Below, piece after piece: positions 27,833 through 37,238 of a stretch of DNA of 50,341 bases. How positions within the stretch are numbered: the stretch's first letter is position 1; the number at the start of each line of letters is the position of its first letter. Position numbers and translations under genes: made by a program. Source of the stretch: an uncultured Gammaproteobacteria bacterium. GTDB lineage: Bacteria > Pseudomonadota > Gammaproteobacteria > Arenicellales > Poriferihabitantaceae. A model generated the notes under the pieces. That model was not told where the DNA came from, did not search any database, and saw nothing but the letters and a program-made list of their open reading frames with translations. The DNA lies in contig CALKKV010000038.1 of the NCBI GenBank assembly GCA_937992195.1, positions 1-50,341 on the forward strand, written 5' to 3'.

Positions 27833-28594
27833 TTAAACAATAAACGCAATCGCAACGCACAACAAACACTCAACAAGCTCTATTTGCGCACCCGCAACGT
27901 CACCGGTAAATCCACCAAGTCGGCGTTCGCTGATAGTAATAATCGCCGCCACGAGCAGCGCAATCAGCCATAGTATCCAGACTATATGTACGCCAACTAG
28001 AAACGCCGCGAGAGCTGTAGTTAACCCAATCGCTCCCCAATAGTAAAAGCGATCGTCAGCACTCGTTTTTAGCGGCGACCCCAGTCCTTCGGCGCGAACG
28101 TAGGAAAGATGCCAGAACAAGAATAACGGCGTCACCCTGGCTAAAACTGGAATGACAAATATTCCGATTAGATTTCCGGATATTAATATCTGATTTATTG
28201 CTGCCACTTTGATCAACAATGTAATGATCAAAGTAACCACCGCAATCGAACCACAAAGTGGATCTTTCAGTAGGCGTAGTGTTTTTTCACGGTCACCAAT
28301 TCCGGCCATCCAGGCATCTGCGCAGTCCGCTAGCCCGTCCAGATGAATCGCGCCGCTCAAAATAATCCAGACAAGCAGTAAAATTGCCGCCGCCAGCAAC
28401 CCCCCCTCTCCAGAAACACTTGCAACGCCAAGCAATATCGCACCAATGATTCCACCAACAATTGGGTATGCATAGATCGATCTCCGCTGTTCTATCGCAG
28501 AAGCATTTTCCGGGTAAGCAACGGGTATGGTCGTCATTAAACTCAGCGCCACGCGTAATGACCTTAACCATGCTTGTAAATTTCGCATACTCAT
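27833..28594 (-). CDS. cobS: adenosylcobinamide-GDP ribazoletransferase (cobalamin synthase)
   Basis: 253 residues from the ATG at 28594 (GGGAA upstream); an earlier ATG at 28630 overlaps the cobC end and adds 12 residues. A multi-pass inner-membrane protein that joins adenosylcobinamide-GDP to alpha-ribazole (phosphate). Motifs: AIHLDGLADCADAWMAG, the acidic loop KTLRLLKDPLCGSIAV, and GGFTGDVAGAQIELVE near the C-terminus. It follows cobC and cobT on the same strand. Confidence 0.93.
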   Translation of the reverse strand: MSMRNLQAWLRSLRVALSLMTTIPVAYPENASAIEQRRSIYAYPIVGGIIGAILLGVASVSGEGGLLAAAILLLVWIILSGAIHLDGLADCADAWMAGIGDREKTLRLLKDPLCGSIAVVTLIITLLIKVAAINQILISGNLIGIFVIPVLARVTPLFLFWHLSYVRAEGLGSPLKTSADDRFYYWGAIGLTTALAAFLVGVHIVWILWLIALLVAAIITISERRLGGFTGDVAGAQIELVECLLCVAIAFIV

Positions 28595-28610
28595 CGAAAT
28601 TCCCGTTTTC

Positions 28611-29216
28611 CTAGTTTGCTTCCGATCCATGGGAAATCAATTGATCTGGCAGACCTTCAGTTCCCGGTCGAATGCGCGTAAAGCTAGCATAATCCACCTC
28701 AATTCGGCCGTGTACTCGATCTACCCCCAACACATGCGCAATGACACTCATAATGACGCCTCCATGAGTCACAATCAACACAGATTTTCCCGAAAAGTGC
28801 TGTGAAGTGACATTCCACGCATCCACAACTCGCTGATGAAAATCGGAAAAGTGTTCAGCGTTTGGCGGTGTACATGAAAATGGATTCTCAAAAAACTGTT
28901 TAACCTGATCACTCTCTTTCTCCATCACTTCCTCGTACTTCTTGCCATCCCAATCGCCAAAGTCATATTCAGCGAATGCAGGTTCAACCAATACATTTAG
29001 ATCCGCTTTATTTGCGAGCTCCTCCGCAAAGTATCTACACCTCGATAATGGCGAGCAAATTATCTGCTCCCAGGATCGATCGCTAACCGCCTCTTCCATT
29101 TGCAGTCTTCCCGCATCACTTAGCGGATCATCAATCTGCCCACGAAAAATCCCGTCGGTCTGGGTTCGGCCATGTCGAAGTAAATCAAATGTCGGCGATT
29201 TGGCTTGCGTTTCCAA
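28611..29216 (-). CDS. cobC: alpha-ribazole phosphatase-like histidine phosphatase
   Basis: 201 residues using a TTG at 29216. The frame is open further and an ATG at 29276 inside cobT would give 221 residues. Histidine phosphatase family: catalytic DLLRHGRTQTDGIFRGQ, then ICSPLSRCRYFAEEL, acidic EYDFGDWDGKKYEEV and VTHGGVIMSVIAH. Its position between cobT and cobS supports alpha-ribazole-5'-phosphate phosphatase. The start is uncertain because the good ribosome-binding sequence GAGGAA lies ~19 bp before the TTG, at the cobT stop. Confidence 0.85.
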   Translation of the reverse strand: METQAKSPTFDLLRHGRTQTDGIFRGQIDDPLSDAGRLQMEEAVSDRSWEQIICSPLSRCRYFAEELANKADLNVLVEPAFAEYDFGDWDGKKYEEVMEKESDQVKQFFENPFSCTPPNAEHFSDFHQRVVDAWNVTSQHFSGKSVLIVTHGGVIMSVIAHVLGVDRVHGRIEVDYASFTRIRPGTEGLPDQLISHGSEAN

Positions 29217-29232
29217 AATAATTAAAAGCGAC

Positions 29233-30285
29233 TTATTCCTCGGAAACGCCCGCTTCGGCGAACGTTGCCATCTCATTGTGCACACGGCATGCTGTACGCA
29301 ACAGCGGCAACACCAGCGCTGCACCGCTACCCTCGCCAAGACGCATCTGGAAATCGAGTAGCGGCGCCCCTGCCCCGGCTCGCACCAGTGCCTCTTCTAC
29401 CATTGTAAAGCCGGGCTCTGCAGACCGATGGGATAGTTGTAACCACGGCCCCACTTCGGCATTTATCTTCACAGCTGCAAGCGCAGCACTCGATGCAATA
29501 AATCCGTCCACCACCGAAACAATCCCCGCTTGCGCGGCTGCAATATAGGTCGCCGACAATGCCGCTATTTCAAAACCACCTAACGACTGAAGAATTTCAA
29601 TCGGCTGTTTAGCTTGCGGCTGGTGTAACGCTAACGCCCGCTCAACAACCGCTGCTTTGTGCTGCACACCCGCTTTATCCAGGCCGGTTCCCGGGCCGGC
29701 GATATCTTGCGGAGCGTGTCCAAGATAAGCGCAGATCAATGCCGTCGCCGCAGTGGTATTCGCAATCCCCATATCACCGCCGACAATGATATTTGAACCG
29801 TGCTTTGCCGCACGCTCCACAGCATTCTTGCCCGCTAGCATTGCAGTAGATAGCTGCGTCTCTGTCATCGCCTGCTGTACCGCAAGATTCGAAGATGCGG
29901 CAGCAACCCATTCGCGCACGACACCCGACATTTCACCCGGATCATTGACAGTGCCAAGCTGCACTACTTCCAGTTCTGCGTTGCATTCTTTTGACAAGAC
30001 GCAGATCGCGGCACCACCATTTGCAAAGTTTCGCACCATCTCACCGGTTACAGCTTGGGGAAACGCCGATACATTTTCTTCCGCAACACCATGGTCAGCA
30101 GCAAACACGAAAACACGCGGATTATTAATTGTCGGTGCATCACCCAGCAGCCCACTAAAGCGTATCGCAATCTCTTCGAGCAAACCAAGGGAACCCATCG
30201 GCTTGGTTAAACTGTTTTGACGCTCAACCGCTCGAGCGCGTGCCTCGTGATTCAGAGTTTGAGGGTTATTTGTATACCAGGACAA
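29233..30285 (-). CDS. cobT: nicotinate-nucleotide--dimethylbenzimidazole phosphoribosyltransferase
   Basis: 350 residues. It activates the cobalamin lower ligand as alpha-ribazole phosphate. Family segments: RQNSLTKPMGSLGLLEEIAI, VFVFAADHGVAEENVSAFPQ, GGDMGIANTTAATALICAYL, LQSLGGFEIAALSATYIAAA and the C-terminal LRLGEG-type LDFQMRLGEGSGAALVLPLL with the catalytic Glu region. The start is TTG, but GGAGAAGAAG directly upstream is a strong Shine-Dalgarno sequence, so I accept it. First gene of cobT-cobC-cobS; cobU/cobinamide kinase is not in the window. Confidence 0.95.
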   Translation of the reverse strand: MSWYTNNPQTLNHEARARAVERQNSLTKPMGSLGLLEEIAIRFSGLLGDAPTINNPRVFVFAADHGVAEENVSAFPQAVTGEMVRNFANGGAAICVLSKECNAELEVVQLGTVNDPGEMSGVVREWVAAASSNLAVQQAMTETQLSTAMLAGKNAVERAAKHGSNIIVGGDMGIANTTAATALICAYLGHAPQDIAGPGTGLDKAGVQHKAAVVERALALHQPQAKQPIEILQSLGGFEIAALSATYIAAAQAGIVSVVDGFIASSAALAAVKINAEVGPWLQLSHRSAEPGFTMVEEALVRAGAGAPLLDFQMRLGEGSGAALVLPLLRTACRVHNEMATFAEAGVSEE

Positions 30286-30345
30286 TACTTCTTCTCCAAA
30301 TGGGTTAACTGACTTTAAGATGGCTGGGTGTGAAGAGTGAGATTG

Positions 30346-30373
30346 ATCATAAACCAGTCCACCACATACTCAA
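30346..30373 (-). promoter_or_regulatory. probable sigma-70 promoter for cobT-cobC-cobS
   Basis: On the minus strand TTGAGT (30368-30373), a 16-bp spacer and TATGAT (30346-30351), about 60 bp before the cobT start. The 172-bp gap in which it lies contains no B12-box-like sequence, so a cobalamin riboswitch is not apparent. Confidence 0.45.
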
Positions 30374-30457
30374 GCTTGCAAACATGAAATTAGCGTAGCG
30401 AAACCAATAGAGTCGTCTTTAGACAATCAAATAGAATGTGAAGTCTATGAAATTAAA

Positions 30458-31849
30458 TCAAAATTGAGCGAGATCAATGACCTCACCAGACTTGGCGACT
30501 GTTGCCTTGGTTCCCGCTTCGTTTTGCAGTTTTTGTTCCAACGCCCTGGCAGATTTTGGTTCACCGTGGACGAGATAAACCGGTGGCTTTTGCTTAAAAC
30601 TGCTGAACCAGCGAATTAGGTCATTTTCATCACCATGGGCTGATAGCCCGCCAACGGTGTGAATCTTGGCGTTGACCTTTAACCACTTCCCCTTGATTCT
30701 GACTTCTTCTTCACCGTCGACTAAACGCCTGCCAAGGGTTCCAGGAGATTGGTAACCAACAATAATCACATGGCATTCCTTTCGCGAGATATTGTGCTTT
30801 AAGTGGTGACGGATTCGACCGCCGTTACACATACCACTACCCGCAATAATAATGCCGCCGCTGGTAACCCGATTGATCACCATCGATTCTGCGGTACTAC
30901 TGGTGAGGTGCAGATTTTTAAGCCTCGGCATCTCATGCAGGTCGCGGCGAAATTTAGTAGCTTCGTCGTCATAAAGATGCGGATAGTCCCAGTAGACCTC
31001 GCTCGCCTTGATCGCCATTGGACTATCTAAAAAAACATGCCAGCGTGACATGTTCCACTCCTCATAGTGGGTTCCTAATGTGTAGAGCACTTCCTGACTC
31101 CGACCAATTGCAAAAGCCGGAATCAGAATATTGCCTTTTCCATGATGAGCTTCAGAAATAATCTCGCCAATCTCATCATGAGTCAGACCACGTTCTCGAT
31201 GGGAGCGGCCTCCATAGGTGCTTTCCATCAATACCAAATCCGCTTCTTCGATTACCGCAGGATCATTCAGAATAGGCGTGTTGTATTGACCAAGATCACC
31301 GCTAAAAACAATCTTTTTGCTCACATCACCTTCTGACAGCCAAACCTCAACACTGGTTGAACCAATGATATGTCCAGCATCTTGAAAGCGAATCGTTACG
31401 CCAGGGAAAACTTCTACTTTCTCTTTGTACTTGGATCCTTTTAAATAACTCAGGACCATTTCCGCATCTTCAACCGAGTAAAGCGGTTCAATGGGCGGCT
31501 GATCAGGTCTTTTTTTATTGGCGTATTCAGCATCTCTCTGCGCTAAAGAGGCAGAATCTTTAAGTAAAATACCGCACAGGTCCTTGGTCGCATTATGCGT
31601 ATAAATTGGGCCGTTAAACCCGCGTTTTACCAGTAACGGCAGTCTGCCCGAGTGATCAATATGTGCGTGACTCAAAATAACCGCGTCTATTTCTCTTGGG
31701 TCAAAAGGAAATGGATCACGGTTTCTCGCTTCCTGTTCGCGACTCCCCTGAATCATCCCGCAGTCAAGTAAGAACTGTCGACCGTTAATGCGGACAATAT
31801 GGCAAGAGCCTGTCACCTCTCCAGCTGCACCAAAAAACTCTAATTCCAT
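30458..31849 (-). CDS. beta-CASP metallo-beta-lactamase-fold RNase-like protein
   Basis: 463 residues from the ATG at 31849 (MELEFFGAAGEVTGSCH); a TTG one codon earlier is the alternative. The metallo-beta-lactamase zinc motif SHAHIDHSG is at residues 60-68, with further ligands in DAGHIIGST and FSGDLGQYNTPIL. The beta-CASP insertion and C-terminal RNA-specificity region are clear (LMESTYGGRSHRERG, IPAFAIGRSQEVLYTL, IIAGSGMCNGGRIRHHLKHN, VGGLSAHGDENDLIRW). Relatives are archaeal/bacterial RNA nucleases and CPSF-like proteins. It lies 17 bp after the HAD gene, so it may be cotranscribed with the nitrile hydratase operon. Confidence 0.9.
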   Translation of the reverse strand: MELEFFGAAGEVTGSCHIVRINGRQFLLDCGMIQGSREQEARNRDPFPFDPREIDAVILSHAHIDHSGRLPLLVKRGFNGPIYTHNATKDLCGILLKDSASLAQRDAEYANKKRPDQPPIEPLYSVEDAEMVLSYLKGSKYKEKVEVFPGVTIRFQDAGHIIGSTSVEVWLSEGDVSKKIVFSGDLGQYNTPILNDPAVIEEADLVLMESTYGGRSHRERGLTHDEIGEIISEAHHGKGNILIPAFAIGRSQEVLYTLGTHYEEWNMSRWHVFLDSPMAIKASEVYWDYPHLYDDEATKFRRDLHEMPRLKNLHLTSSTAESMVINRVTSGGIIIAGSGMCNGGRIRHHLKHNISRKECHVIIVGYQSPGTLGRRLVDGEEEVRIKGKWLKVNAKIHTVGGLSAHGDENDLIRWFSSFKQKPPVYLVHGEPKSARALEQKLQNEAGTKATVAKSGEVIDLAQF

Positions 31850-31866
31850 CAACCGATATCTCTATA

Positions 31867-32562
31867 TTAGCCCGCTAGTAAATCTGTCATTTCTGTTACG
31901 TTTTTAAAAGTGAGACTTGGCTCACCACCACCCTGCCATTCCTCGCCCATTGGATTAATCCAGGCGGTATGTATGCCAAGTTGGCTTGCACCACGCACAT
32001 CTCTTTCAGGATCATCACCGACGTGCAGAATATTTTCGGGCGATACTTCTGCAGCCTGTATTGCGGCATTAAAGACAATTGGATCTGGCTTTGCAGCACC
32101 GGCTCCAGAGGCGGTGATTTCAAAATCGAAATATGAATCGATTCCAACCATCGAAATATCTGCATTGCCATTGGTAATAGAACCACATCGGTAGTGCTTC
32201 TTTACTCTTTCGAGAAGTGACTCAACACCATCGAACAACGTTACCGCATTTCTTGCTTTCAAAAAAACGGTGAAACCTTCGTCTAACCTGGCTGTATCAC
32301 AATCGTAATTTACAACCAGGTCATTTAACCAACGTTTCCGCAGCCAGGTAAAATCATGGGCCATATCAGGAAACGCTGCGAAAGCCTGTCGCCTATGCAG
32401 CATCAAACTTTCAACGTTAAAATCTTTAGCGATAGTCGGATAACAAGATTCAAGCCATTCAAAAAACACCTGTTCCGCACGAATAATCACCGGAAAGCAT
32501 TCCCATAGTGTGTCATCGAGGTCGAAAGTTATGCAGTGGATCTGATGCGCTCCAATTTTCAT
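31867..32562 (-). CDS. HAD-superfamily hydrolase, YigB-like
   Basis: 231 residues. HAD motif I is FDLDDTLW (nucleophile D14, acid/base D16), motif II SITNGNAD, motif III around AKPDPIVFNAA, and motif IV HVGDDPERDVRGA. A helical cap lies between. The layout matches YigB-type phosphatases, some of which dephosphorylate a riboflavin precursor; the substrate here is unknown. Its ATG overlaps the stop of the nitrile hydratase accessory gene (ATGA), so it is translationally coupled to that operon. Confidence 0.9.
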   Translation of the reverse strand: MKIGAHQIHCITFDLDDTLWECFPVIIRAEQVFFEWLESCYPTIAKDFNVESLMLHRRQAFAAFPDMAHDFTWLRKRWLNDLVVNYDCDTARLDEGFTVFLKARNAVTLFDGVESLLERVKKHYRCGSITNGNADISMVGIDSYFDFEITASGAGAAKPDPIVFNAAIQAAEVSPENILHVGDDPERDVRGASQLGIHTAWINPMGEEWQGGGEPSLTFKNVTEMTDLLAG

Positions 32563-32837
32563 GCCGTTGATTCCCCACCATCTTCAATCTCCTCGATTAG
32601 CATTTCCAGCGTTTGCTGCCAAAGGGTGTAGTAGTCTTCGCTGCTCACTACCGCCTCAGTATTGACCAGTTCTGCATTGGCGATATTTTTAGCCAGACGC
32701 TCTGACCATTCGTTCCAACTAAATAATCCCGCTTCGTGTAATTCGACTGCCATTGCAAAAGTGCGAGCCTGCCAGGGTGCATCAAATATCAAATCCCCAT
32801 CAACGCTGGGCTGTTTCTCTAAAACGGGTTTACTCAT
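32559..32837 (-). CDS. nitrile hydratase accessory protein (P14K/activator-like)
   Basis: 92 residues. Similar to the N-terminal part of nitrile hydratase beta subunits and to the small activators that deliver cobalt to the alpha subunit by subunit swapping: FDAPWQARTFAMAVELHEAG, LFSWNEWSERLAKNIANAE, DYYTLWQQTLEMLIEEI. It is coupled at both ends by ATGA overlaps, with nthB upstream and the HAD gene downstream. Its presence as a separate accessory gene fits a cobalt-type enzyme. Confidence 0.88.
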   Translation of the reverse strand: MSKPVLEKQPSVDGDLIFDAPWQARTFAMAVELHEAGLFSWNEWSERLAKNIANAELVNTEAVVSSEDYYTLWQQTLEMLIEEIEDGGESTA

Positions 32838-33490
32838 ATACGCTGGGCAATATAGGGTTCAAACACATCAACCATAATACTGTCTTCCGCTTTGGATTCG
32901 AATTCACCCCAAATCTCGTGGGCAGAAAAAGCAATGGTATAAAGATGTGCCGGTTCTTTCTGTCCAGACTGTGCATGCGTGTCAGGAAATATATGGGAAC
33001 CGTGATGAAAAATAATCTCGCCGCTATGCCCTCTAAGATATCTTGGCAATCGGGTATGACCTGAGGGATGACGATTGATCAAACTCACCGTGTCGCCAAC
33101 TTTGTATAGCGCTTTCTTTTCAGACTCCATCGATACCGGGCCGCCTTTCTCAAGGATTGAAGCAACCTGATCTTTGTTTACGGGCGTATACCTGGTGTCA
33201 TCCAGCGGTTTCCCAGCCTCCAACTCTTCTTTATCAACCAATCCCTGCTGCACTAAGAGCGTTTCTAACCCATGCAGCCAGTGCTCATAGTAGGTACTGG
33301 TGAGATAATGTCCGGGATCCATCTGCTCGCGAGCAAATCGCGATATATCAAGATTCCATTTACCCAGCATTCCGCACGCCAGGGTTAACCCAAATACAGT
33401 ACGTTCCCATTGCTCTGGAAAATGTGTGGTTTGACTTTGATCTATCGGCCCAAAGCCATCCATGCCACCCAAGTCGTGCGCGCCATTCAT
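32834..33490 (-). CDS. nthB: nitrile hydratase subunit beta
   Basis: 218 residues. The N-terminal signature is [16 protein letters not shown], followed by the helical region [19 protein letters not shown] and the C-terminal SH3-like domain ([16 protein letters not shown] segment [48 protein letters not shown]), ending in [10 protein letters not shown]. The start overlaps the nthA stop (ATGA). It forms the substrate pocket together with the metal-bearing alpha subunit. Confidence 0.95.
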   Translation of the reverse strand: MNGAHDLGGMDGFGPIDQSQTTHFPEQWERTVFGLTLACGMLGKWNLDISRFAREQMDPGHYLTSTYYEHWLHGLETLLVQQGLVDKEELEAGKPLDDTRYTPVNKDQVASILEKGGPVSMESEKKALYKVGDTVSLINRHPSGHTRLPRYLRGHSGEIIFHHGSHIFPDTHAQSGQKEPAHLYTIAFSAHEIWGEFESKAEDSIMVDVFEPYIAQRI

Positions 33491-34098
33491 GGTGCAGATA
33501 CCTGGGCAACACCAATCATGGCATCTCGCTCTACCAGCGCAGCTAGCGCTTCCCGATCGAGATCATCGGTTCCTTCTGGACGCATTGGCAAAACCAGATA
33601 GCGCACTTCGGCAGTGGAATCCCAAACCTTGATTTGCACTGATGGATCCAGCTCCAAACCAAAGTCTTTCAAAACTGCCCGCGGTTCTTTCACCGCTCGC
33701 GCACGATAACTCGATGCTTTGTACCAGGTTGGCGGTAGCCCAAGCACCGGCCAGGGATAACAGGAACACAATGTACAAACAACCATGTTGTGCACTTGCG
33801 GCGTATTCTCTATCACCTGCATATGCTCACCCTGACGCCCGGCATAGCCCATCTCCATAATTGCAGAAGTCGCATCTGTCAGGAGTCTGTGCTTGTACTC
33901 GGGGTCGCTCCAGGCACGTGCCACCACTGCTGCACCATTGCGCGGGCCAACGCGATTTTCATAAGTATCGACTAATTCGTCCATCGCTTCCGGGTCCACC
34001 AAACCTTTTTCAACTAACAGCTGCTCAAGTCGTCTAACGCGAGACTCGATTTCGCTGACCGGCGCGTCATGATGGTGATGTGTATGGTCTTTAGACAT
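33487..34098 (-). CDS. nthA: nitrile hydratase subunit alpha, cobalt type
   Basis: 203 residues; ATG preceded by AGGAG. Hydrates nitriles to amides. The metal claw is [17 protein letters not shown] with C108, C111 and C113; Thr at 109 (CTLCSC) is the cobalt-type signature, whereas iron-type enzymes have CSLCSC. The rest follows the family: [59 protein letters not shown]. The N-terminus has a His-rich stretch (DHTHHHHD) that could bind metal. It is the first nth gene after the amidase (14-bp gap). Confidence 0.95.
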   Translation of the reverse strand: MSKDHTHHHHDAPVSEIESRVRRLEQLLVEKGLVDPEAMDELVDTYENRVGPRNGAAVVARAWSDPEYKHRLLTDATSAIMEMGYAGRQGEHMQVIENTPQVHNMVVCTLCSCYPWPVLGLPPTWYKASSYRARAVKEPRAVLKDFGLELDPSVQIKVWDSTAEVRYLVLPMRPEGTDDLDREALAALVERDAMIGVAQVSAP

Positions 34099-34112
34099 AA
34101 TATTCTCCTGAC

Positions 34113-35477
34113 TTATCGGTTCTGATTTAACACCTGCTCAATCGCCGATGCCAGCGCATAGAGACGATGATCTTGCCCGCCCATTGCACTTAACATTAAC
34201 CCTACCGGCGCCTCACCCGGAATATGACATGGCAGCGTAATAGAACAGCCGTCAAAGTAATTTGCCGTTGCTGTATTTCGCAGACAACGTAAATTTACCG
34301 ATGGCATGTCCTCCGGATCTTCAATTTCAGACAACGCTGGCGGAATACACTGCACTGTTGGATAAACTAGCAAATCAAGTTTTGCATCCGTAAACTCTTG
34401 ATTGAAATTCTCAATAAAGTTTGCTTTGGCATCATATCGAGACTGTTGTTCCTGCTGGGTAATTTGGCTCGCCGCCCTCGCCCGCTCGCGCACGAAAGGG
34501 TCATAATAATCACCTCGAGCCTCAATCATCGGTCGATGATGCTGCCATGCTTCATACGGCACTACCGGACGGGTTAAAAACAGCTCCGCACAATTGTCGA
34601 CTACTGTCATAGGCTCACGCTGTATTTCACAACCGGCTTGCGCCAGCCACTCAAGGGTCTTCTCGAACGCCTCGGCCACTTCATTATCTAACATTGAAGT
34701 CACTGTGCCTTCTGGCACGCGAAGCCTCAGCTTGGAAATATCGACCTGTTCGATTTGAGGCAGCGGAGCTGCTTGATCGAAGGCGCCACTCATCAAATGA
34801 TCAAGTAGAAAGCAGCTATCAACATCCACCGCTAGCGGTCCTGGCGCATCCGATGAGGGAGAAAGCGGATACACTCCCTTTAATGACAGCCTACCGTAGG
34901 TCGGCTTGACACCAACAATGCCATTGAACGCTGCGGGTATGCGACACGAACCAGCGGTATCTGATCCCAGTGTTCCTGGCACCACCCCCATCGCGACACT
35001 GACGGCAGAGCCGGATGAAGATCCACCGGGCAAGCGCCCCGTTTGCTGATCCCAAACGGAGATCAAAGAAGGAAAATGTGGATTACGCCCCATTCCGCTA
35101 AATGCGAATTCGCTCATATTGGCGCGCGCGGCGATCAACATTCCGGCTTGCTTTAATGGCGCTACGACGTCCGCATCCTGTTCCTCAACAGGAGCAATCC
35201 CTTCGAGCGACTTGGACGCTGCCAAAATTGGCTCGCCTTTAACACCAAACAAATCCTTTAGCGTAATCGGCACCCCTGCAAGCACCGAAGGCTGCTTACC
35301 GTCAGCACGCTGCTGATCAACCGATTTTGCCTCTTTCAGCAAATCCTTGTTGATCGAAGTAAATACCCCAGTGCTTTTTTCTGCAATCGCTAGCCGCTCA
35401 GTGATCAACTGTTCCGTTGTAATTTCACCCGATTCAAGCCGGGCTGATAGCGTTCGAATGTTTGGTTGTGTGGTCAT
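34113..35477 (-). CDS. amidase-signature family amidase
   Basis: 454 residues. The Ser-cisSer-Lys triad is present: K74 in PITLKDLFG, the Ser cluster in [10 protein letters not shown] (151-160) and nucleophile S177 in [15 protein letters not shown]. The N-terminal helix region and C-terminal [19 protein letters not shown] are typical. Located directly upstream of the nitrile hydratase subunits, it probably hydrolyses the resulting amide to acid and ammonia, completing nitrile assimilation. Other amidase-signature substrates cannot be excluded. It is divergent from the aminotransferase across 115 bp. Confidence 0.92.
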   Translation of the reverse strand: MTTQPNIRTLSARLESGEITTEQLITERLAIAEKSTGVFTSINKDLLKEAKSVDQQRADGKQPSVLAGVPITLKDLFGVKGEPILAASKSLEGIAPVEEQDADVVAPLKQAGMLIAARANMSEFAFSGMGRNPHFPSLISVWDQQTGRLPGGSSSGSAVSVAMGVVPGTLGSDTAGSCRIPAAFNGIVGVKPTYGRLSLKGVYPLSPSSDAPGPLAVDVDSCFLLDHLMSGAFDQAAPLPQIEQVDISKLRLRVPEGTVTSMLDNEVAEAFEKTLEWLAQAGCEIQREPMTVVDNCAELFLTRPVVPYEAWQHHRPMIEARGDYYDPFVRERARAASQITQQEQQSRYDAKANFIENFNQEFTDAKLDLLVYPTVQCIPPALSEIEDPEDMPSVNLRCLRNTATANYFDGCSITLPCHIPGEAPVGLMLSAMGGQDHRLYALASAIEQVLNQNR

Positions 35478-35592
35478 TGAGTATTACCTGATATTTAGCA
35501 AACCGCAGAGTCAAATTATGCTCCGGTCGGTTATCATTGAGTCGCTGATCGCAAATTACAGCAACCCGAATTACAACACTTAGGCGAGATAG

Positions 35593-36498
35593 ATGAAAGG
35601 TACACATGACTATCAGGACGACCCCAGGAATGCATCCATCCTGATCGATATTAATGGCGAACTATTCCCTAGAAATGAAGCGAAAGTCTCTGTTTTTGAT
35701 AGCGGATTTATTCTCGGTGACGGAGTTTGGGAAGGACTTCGGGTTTACAAAGGGAAAATCGCGTTTCTGGTGCAGCATATTAATCGTCTTTATGAAGGCG
35801 CGAAAGCGATTGATATGGATATGGATGTCGATAAACAACAGTTAATAGAGCGCATCCATAAAGTGCTGCGTGAAAACAATATGGAAGATGGCGTACATAT
35901 TCGCCTGATGGTTTCTCGCGGAATCAAGGCCACTCCGTATCAAGATCCTCGGGTAACGATCTCACCGCCGACCATTGTCATCATACCGGAATATAAAACA
36001 GCGCTGCCGGACACCCTGATCCGCGGCATGCACCTATTTACTACTCACGTAAGGCGCGGCTATCCCGACGTCCAAGACCCAAAACTGAACAGTCACTCCA
36101 AACTCAACTGCATTACCGCCTGTATTCAGGCTGCTAAAGCAGGGGCAGATGAAGCATTAATGCTTGACCCCCACGGATTTATCGCAACCTGCAACTCAAC
36201 CCACTTCTTTATCGTGCGCGGCGATGAGGTTTGGACCTCCACCGGTGATTTTTGCCTTGGCGGTATTACCCGGGGAAACATCATTCGCCTTTGTAAAATG
36301 AATGATATCCCGGTGTTTGAAAAGAATTTTAGTTTGACCGATGTTTACAGTGCAGACGAGAGCTTTGTGACCGGAACTTTTGCAGGCGTTGCACCAGTAG
36401 GCAGCATCGATGGGCGGATAATTGGAGATGGAGAACGCGGGCCGATGGTTGAAAAACTTCAGCAGCTCTATCTGAAACTAGTGGCAGACGAAGCATGA
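35593..36498 (+). CDS. class IV PLP-dependent aminotransferase (BCAT/DAAT-like)
   Basis: 301 residues. Fold-type IV family: VSVFDSGFILGDGVWEGLRVY near the N-terminus, the probable PLP lysine K170 in NSHSKLNCITACIQAAKAG, GADEALMLDPHGFIATCNST and the phosphate-binding FCLGGITRGNIIRLC, then SADESFVTGTFAGVAPVGSIDGRIIG. It could act on branched-chain or D-amino acids; the genomic pairing with a sulfotransferase-like gene (4-bp ATGA overlap) recalls the fused plant BCAT-like proteins rather than a standard IlvE. Confidence 0.9.
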   Translation: MKGTHDYQDDPRNASILIDINGELFPRNEAKVSVFDSGFILGDGVWEGLRVYKGKIAFLVQHINRLYEGAKAIDMDMDVDKQQLIERIHKVLRENNMEDGVHIRLMVSRGIKATPYQDPRVTISPPTIVIIPEYKTALPDTLIRGMHLFTTHVRRGYPDVQDPKLNSHSKLNCITACIQAAKAGADEALMLDPHGFIATCNSTHFFIVRGDEVWTSTGDFCLGGITRGNIIRLCKMNDIPVFEKNFSLTDVYSADESFVTGTFAGVAPVGSIDGRIIGDGERGPMVEKLQQLYLKLVADEA

Positions 36499-37226
36499 CA
36501 GCTTTACGCATCGCAATGTGGTCAGGGCCACGCAACATATCAACCGCTATGATGCGTGCATTTGAAAATCGCCCTGATACCGAAGTGTGGGACGAACCCT
36601 TTTATGGCCCGTATTTGCACCGCACGGGACTCGAACACCCTGGTGCAGATGAAGTCATTGCCGACCAAGGTTCAGAATGGGAACCCATTGCCGAACGCTG
36701 TATTGGTAATGCACCTGGCAACAAACCTGTGTTTTACCAAAAGCACATGACCATGCACATGCTTCCAGATATGGGCAGAGAATGGATTCGCCATCTCACT
36801 AACTGCTTCTTGATTCGGGATCCTGCAAGAGTCGTTGCGTCCTACAGTGCTGTTCGAGAAAACCCAACGTTGGAAGATCTGGGATTCATACAGCAGGCTG
36901 AATTGTTTGACTATGTTATCAAGGTTACTGGTACATTGCCCATGGTCATTGACAGCAAAGACTTTCTGGAAAATCCCGAAGCAATGCTGCAGGTAATATG
37001 TCAACAGCTAGGGATTCAGTATCGCACCGATATGATCAGCTGGCCCGCTGGTCAACGCGAGAGTGATGGCGTTTGGGGGAAACACTGGTATGACGCCGTT
37101 TGGAAATCAACCGGCTTTGCTCCTGCAAATGAAAAACCGCTATCACTTTCAGCCAAGTTAGAGGATATCGCCCGACAAGCTTTACCGTATTACGAGATGA
37201 TGTATCAGCATCGGATTACAGTTTAA
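36495..37226 (+). CDS. P-loop sulfotransferase-like protein
   Basis: 243 residues, start overlapping the aminotransferase stop. The N-terminal P-loop-like PAPS-binding motif is WSGPRNISTAMMRAFENR (residues ~9-26), followed by WDEPFYGPYLH. The 3'-phosphate-binding segment is CFLIRDPARVVASYSAV, and the C-terminus has SWPAGQRESDGVWGKHWYDA with VWKSTGF. No signal peptide, so cytoplasmic. Whether it transfers sulfate is untested; the acceptor may be the product of the coupled aminotransferase. Confidence 0.8.
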   Translation: MTALRIAMWSGPRNISTAMMRAFENRPDTEVWDEPFYGPYLHRTGLEHPGADEVIADQGSEWEPIAERCIGNAPGNKPVFYQKHMTMHMLPDMGREWIRHLTNCFLIRDPARVVASYSAVRENPTLEDLGFIQQAELFDYVIKVTGTLPMVIDSKDFLENPEAMLQVICQQLGIQYRTDMISWPAGQRESDGVWGKHWYDAVWKSTGFAPANEKPLSLSAKLEDIARQALPYYEMMYQHRITV

Positions 37227-37238
37227 CCGGGAGTGAGG

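Noticed and set aside
30286..30457. Possible cobalamin riboswitch upstream of cobT
   Set aside because: The 172-bp leader has a plausible promoter only ~60 bp from the start and lacks the B12-box core (AGCCACTG-like); too short and no matching structure.
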